A stretch of DNA of 36,478 bases, from NCBI GenBank assembly GCA_030593145.1, contig JAUVHU010000018.1, positions 1 to 36,478 of the forward strand. Reading direction: 5' to 3'. The notes below the pieces were generated by a model. That model worked only from the letters and a program-made list of their open reading frames with translations, did no database searches and was not told the origin of the DNA. Of the stretch, positions 33,461-36,478 are shown piece after piece (the first letter of the stretch is position 1; each line of letters begins with the position of its first letter). Source of the stretch: Desulfobacteraceae bacterium. Lineage in GTDB: Bacteria; Desulfobacterota; Desulfobacteria; Desulfobacterales; ETH-SRB1. A program made the position numbers and the translations under genes.

Positions 33461-34288
33461 TTATCTTTTTGAACGTTTCTTAACTATATAACGGTTACTT
33501 TTCCTTGTTTTACGAGTCTTATAACCTTTTGAAGGAATGCCCCATGGACTGCACGGATGCCGCCCTCCTGAAGATCTTCCCTCACCACCCCCCATTGGAT
33601 GGTCAACCGGATTCATAGCAACGCCTCTTACCTTTGGACGTCTACCAAGCCAACGTTTGCGGCCGGCTTTACCCAAAGCAATATTCTCATGAATCACATT
33701 ACCGAGTCGTCCTATAGTGGCTTTACATTTCAATAAAACCATTCTTACTTCGCTGGAAGGAAGTTTTATCTGCGCATATTTATCCTCTTTTGCCATTAAC
33801 TGAGCAAAAGTACCGGCGCTCCTGACAATCTGACCGCCCTTTCCTAAACGCAACTCAATGTTATGGATATGTGTGCCAAGCGGTATATTGCTTAAAGGAA
33901 GCGTGTTGCCCGGCTTAATATCCGCTTCAGGACTCGATATAATGGTGTCGCCAACCACGACTTCAAGCGGCGCTAAAATATACCGTTTTTCCCCATCAGA
34001 ATAGTTTAAAAGAGCTATCCTGGCACTACGGTTAGGGTCATACTCAATCGATGCCACCTTTGCAGGAATTCCGATTTTGTCACGTTTAAAATCAATAATC
34101 CTGTAGTACCGTTTGTGACCTCCGCCGCGATGTCTGCAGGTAATACGTCCGTTTACATTACGTCCGCCTTTCTTTTTGATAATCTTAAGCAGACTCTTTT
34201 CAGGCTTTGTCCTGGTAATCTCCTCAAATGTGGAATATATTTGAGCTCGCCGGCCAGGAGATGTTGGTTTTACTTTTCTGACAGCCAT
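33461..34288 (-). CDS. rplB: 50S ribosomal protein L2
   Basis: L2 is among the most conserved 50S proteins and is needed for subunit joining and peptidyl transfer. The 275-residue protein shows [39 protein letters not shown], and [21 protein letters not shown], whose His is the catalytically important residue region. It abuts rplW with no spacer and is 24 bases before rpsS. Confidence 0.98.
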   Translation of the reverse strand: MAVRKVKPTSPGRRAQIYSTFEEITRTKPEKSLLKIIKKKGGRNVNGRITCRHRGGGHKRYYRIIDFKRDKIGIPAKVASIEYDPNRSARIALLNYSDGEKRYILAPLEVVVGDTIISSPEADIKPGNTLPLSNIPLGTHIHNIELRLGKGGQIVRSAGTFAQLMAKEDKYAQIKLPSSEVRMVLLKCKATIGRLGNVIHENIALGKAGRKRWLGRRPKVRGVAMNPVDHPMGGGEGRSSGGRHPCSPWGIPSKGYKTRKTRKSNRYIVKKRSKR

Positions 34289-34576
34289 TTATACTCCCTC
34301 AAAAAATTCAATACGTTCACCAGGCATCAACTTCACAACGGCCTTCTTCCAATCCCTGCGTTTTCCCGTAATCCGGCCTCGTTGTTTTGTTTTACCTTTG
34401 ACTTGCATTGTTCGAACGCTATCTACCCTGACATTAAAAATGTTCTCTATAGCTTTTTTAATTTCAATTCTGTTCGCCCTTCGGTCAACTTCGAATGATA
34501 CCTTGCCCATAGTTTCTTTTTGAATATTAGTTTTCTCGGTATCCATAGGGCGTTTAATAATTTCTTGCTGAATCAT
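34289..34576 (-). CDS. rplW: 50S ribosomal protein L23
   Basis: L23 lies at the tunnel exit and is the main docking site of trigger factor and SRP. The 95-residue protein has [42 protein letters not shown] and the [20 protein letters not shown] loop. It overlaps rplD by four bases and abuts rplB, so translation is coupled in series. Confidence 0.96.
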   Translation of the reverse strand: MIQQEIIKRPMDTEKTNIQKETMGKVSFEVDRRANRIEIKKAIENIFNVRVDSVRTMQVKGKTKQRGRITGKRRDWKKAVVKLMPGERIEFFEGV

Positions 34577-35208
34577 GCCAACAGCCTCCTTTCAATACCC
34601 TTTATTGAAGACTCAAGCAGGATCAAATTCTTATATTTAAGAATATCGTATACGTTCAACCCCTCAATCCTCTGCACTTTGATATAAGGGACATTCCTTG
34701 ATGAAAGTTCCAGGTTCTCATTTTTCTGATCAGATATAATCAGCACATTTTTCACATTTAAGACATTAAGAACTTCAATGAATTGCTTGGTTTTAATTGT
34801 CTCAAGTTCAAACTGATCAAGCACAATAATAGTATTTTTTTGGAGCTTGGCGCTTAACGCCATTTTAAGAGCCAGCTTTCTTACCTTTTTCGGAACTTTA
34901 TAGGAATATGACCTGGTTACCGGCCCAAAAACAACTCCACCACCTCTAAGCAAAGGCGATTTTATATTGCCACGACGCGCCTTGCCGGTCCCTTTCTGGC
35001 GAAAAAGCTTTTTTTGACTGCCCCTGATATCACTGCGATTTTTTACAGATGCGGAGCCTGAACGTCTGCCTGCCAGCTGCATAGTTACAACTTCATGCAA
35101 AACACTCTTTTTCGGAGACACATTAAATATGTTATCCGAAAGATCAATCTGTGAAACTTTTTCACCCTTAATATTTTGAACATCAACAACAGCCATTATT
35201 TTCCCCAT
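34573..35208 (-). CDS. rplD: 50S ribosomal protein L4
   Basis: L4 lines the peptide exit tunnel and in E. coli autoregulates the S10 operon. The 211-residue protein has the flexible-loop motif [20 protein letters not shown], then [21 protein letters not shown] and [21 protein letters not shown]. It starts 87 bases after rplC; that spacer is AT-rich with no visible signal. Confidence 0.97.
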   Translation of the reverse strand: MGKIMAVVDVQNIKGEKVSQIDLSDNIFNVSPKKSVLHEVVTMQLAGRRSGSASVKNRSDIRGSQKKLFRQKGTGKARRGNIKSPLLRGGGVVFGPVTRSYSYKVPKKVRKLALKMALSAKLQKNTIIVLDQFELETIKTKQFIEVLNVLNVKNVLIISDQKNENLELSSRNVPYIKVQRIEGLNVYDILKYKNLILLESSIKGIERRLLA

Positions 35209-35295
35209 TCATGATACAAGATCTTTTTTGTAACTTTTTAGTTTTATGAAACAAGCTGGCCGCAGCAAGCTTCAGGTATGATTAAAATTAAAACA

Positions 35296-35925
35296 TTACA
35301 AGTTTTTTTGTTTTTTTACTTCGATCAATCCTGACCTAAAACCCGGCACAGCTCCCTTTAACATAATAAGATCTTCTTCAGGTCTTATATCAACAATTTC
35401 CAGATTTTTAACTGTCTTTTGTTCATTGCCGTAATGACCCGGCATTTTCTTCCCCTTAATAACCTTTGCAGGCCATGCGCTACAGCCAATTGATCCTGGA
35501 ATTCTATGACTATGACTGCCATGAGTTTTCTTTCCGCCATGAAATCCATGTCTCTTAATTACACCTGCAAAACCCCGTCCTTTTGTTATACCGGTAACAT
35601 TAACCCGTTCACCGACCTTAAATATTTCCAGATTTACCGTCTGTCCAAGATCATATTCATCCGGATTGTCCACAGGAATTTCCCGCAGCAATGCGAAACA
35701 ACCCCCTCCACTCTTTTTTAGATGGCCTTCTATAGGCTTGTTTGTACGAGATTTTTTTCTCTCACCAAAACCTAGCTGAAGAGCATTGTATCCATCACCG
35801 GCAACCGCCTTTATCTGAGTAATAACACACGGACCAAGCTTCAGCACCGTCACAGGCATGTATTTGCCTTCAGGGGAAAAAATACTCATCATCCCTAATT
35901 TTCTTCCTATTAATCCACTACACAT
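35296..35925 (-). CDS. rplC: 50S ribosomal protein L3
   Basis: L3 reaches into the peptidyl-transferase centre and starts 50S assembly with L24. The 209-residue protein has GLIGRKLGMMSIFSPEGKY, ITKGRGFAGVIKRHGFHGGK and HGSHSHRIPGSIGCSAWPAK followed by KGKKMPGHYGNEQ, all standard. The spacer to rpsJ (82 bases) contains a hairpin GGTCGAGT-ACTCGACC at about 35958-35989. Confidence 0.97.
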   Translation of the reverse strand: MCSGLIGRKLGMMSIFSPEGKYMPVTVLKLGPCVITQIKAVAGDGYNALQLGFGERKKSRTNKPIEGHLKKSGGGCFALLREIPVDNPDEYDLGQTVNLEIFKVGERVNVTGITKGRGFAGVIKRHGFHGGKKTHGSHSHRIPGSIGCSAWPAKVIKGKKMPGHYGNEQKTVKNLEIVDIRPEEDLIMLKGAVPGFRSGLIEVKKQKNL

Positions 35926-35957
35926 GATTTTTATATTTTCCTATGGGACATCATAGT

Positions 35958-35989
35958 ATTGGTCGAGTAGTCGAGTGGTTAACAACTCG
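35958..35989. repeat. Hairpin repeat between rpsJ and rplC
   Basis: GGTCGAGT and ACTCGACC form an 8-pair stem around a loop that includes GTTAAC. Related words (ACTCGACC and CACTTAACGAGG) occur at 9560-9585 before the LuxR-type gene. It may be a short intergenic repeat; a regulatory role is not shown. Confidence 0.45.
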
Positions 35990-36007
35990 ACCAAATTTCC
36001 TGCTCGA

Positions 36008-36319
36008 CTAAAGTTTTATCTCCACATCAACTCCTGGAGAAAGATCCAGTTTCATTAAAGCATCAACCGTTTGCTGGGTAGGCTCCAGAATGTCTAAAAG
36101 CCGTTTGTGCGTTCTGATTTCAAACTGTTCTCTTGACTTCTTATCAACATGAGGAGATCGAAGAACACAATATTTATTTATCCTTGTTGGAAGCGGTATG
36201 GGGCCGACCACTTTTGCTCCTGTCTTTTGGGCTGTATCAACAATATCTAACGCCGACTGATCCAGAAGCTTATGATCATATGCCTTTAATCTGATCCTGA
36301 TTTTTGTGTTCATTATCAT
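36008..36319 (-). CDS. rpsJ: 30S ribosomal protein S10
   Basis: S10 (NusE) is part of the 30S head and also of transcription antitermination complexes. The 103-residue protein reads [40 protein letters not shown] and [20 protein letters not shown]. It is 18 bases after tuf, so no separate promoter is expected in this window and transcription probably comes from the upstream tuf/str operon. Confidence 0.97.
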   Translation of the reverse strand: MIMNTKIRIRLKAYDHKLLDQSALDIVDTAQKTGAKVVGPIPLPTRINKYCVLRSPHVDKKSREQFEIRTHKRLLDILEPTQQTVDALMKLDLSPGVDVEIKL

Positions 36320-36337
36320 TATTTTAATCTTTCCAAA

Positions 36338-36478
36338 CTATTCAATTATTTCGCTTACCACGCCGGCTCCAACTGTCCGACCACCTTCCCTTATCGCAAA
36401 CCTTAATTCCGTCTCCATTGCTATCGGGGTTATCAACGCAGCATCAATACTTATATTGTCTCCGGGCATTACCATCTC
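36338..36478 (-). CDS. tuf: Elongation factor Tu, C-terminal end (partial)
   Basis: The last 46 codons are present; the gene continues past the right edge. The sequence [20 protein letters not shown] and [20 protein letters not shown] is the EF-Tu domain III end, closing VSEIIE and a TAG stop. EF-Tu delivers aminoacyl-tRNA to the A site. The order tuf then rpsJ is the usual str-to-S10 junction. Confidence 0.95.
   Translation of the reverse strand, partial: EMVMPGDNISIDAALITPIAMETELRFAIREGGRTVGAGVVSEIIE

Noticed and set aside
1-36478. CRISPR array, tRNA or rRNA genes, transposase genes, phage attachment sites
   Set aside because: No regularly spaced direct repeats, no cloverleaf or rRNA sequence and no transposase or integrase coding frame were seen; repeats present are dispersed inverted-repeat elements without coding capacity.

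Overview
The window looks like a piece of a moderately AT-rich Gram-negative anaerobe, most likely a member of the Desulfobacterota (former Deltaproteobacteria). This rests on multiheme c-type cytochromes resembling the Geobacter OmcS type, an EPS-type MarR regulator, abundant short palindromic intergenic repeats of the kind common in sulfate reducers, and the form of the ribosomal proteins. No 16S rRNA or tRNA gene is present, so the placement is inference.

Region 1 (1-7700, + strand) is a surface-polysaccharide region. It holds two GT2 glycosyltransferases, a winged-helix EPS-type regulator with its own promoter and operator-like palindrome, a SAM methyltransferase translationally coupled to a B12-binding radical SAM enzyme, a small four-helix EamA/SMR-like membrane protein, a DUF2304 protein, and the membrane half of a TMTC-like GT-C protein. 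A GT4 glycosyltransferase remnant and a winged-helix remnant show decay in the same region.

Region 2 (about 7700-13550, + strand) carries three secreted cytochromes of 6, 7 and 6 predicted haem sites whose motif order matches the OmcS nanowire family. A LuxR-type regulator with a degenerate receiver domain lies between the first and second. The third gene has a good sigma-54 promoter match, a leader of about 200 nt and a terminator. Two of the cytochromes deviate from CXXCH (one CX5CH, one extra CX3CH) and the other has lost a conserved downstream His. This is the most likely place for new biology.

Region 3 (13571-18720) holds a 702-residue membrane/TPR protein, one coupled TPR protein and three convergent TPR proteins. 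Four of these TPR proteins begin with the last membrane helix and the RNF-W-DD-LW-DV motif of TMTC-like proteins, so they look like detached C-terminal halves that match the N-terminal half at 6528-7700. A near-identical promoter cassette precedes one of them and also the methyltransferase at 2527.

Region 4 (19072-20511) encodes an unrecognised 139-residue protein and an RNase Z-like metallo-hydrolase.

Region 5 (20545-36478, - strand) is the S10-spc-alpha ribosomal operon, read from the end of tuf through rpsJ...rpsC...secY-map-infA-rpmJ...rpoA-rplQ, with no adk between secY and map. It is complete but unusually interrupted: at least four MITE-like inverted-repeat elements sit directly after stop codons of rpsS, rpsC, rpsZ and rpsE. 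L17 has a Lys/Ala-rich tail built from a 29-residue repeat.
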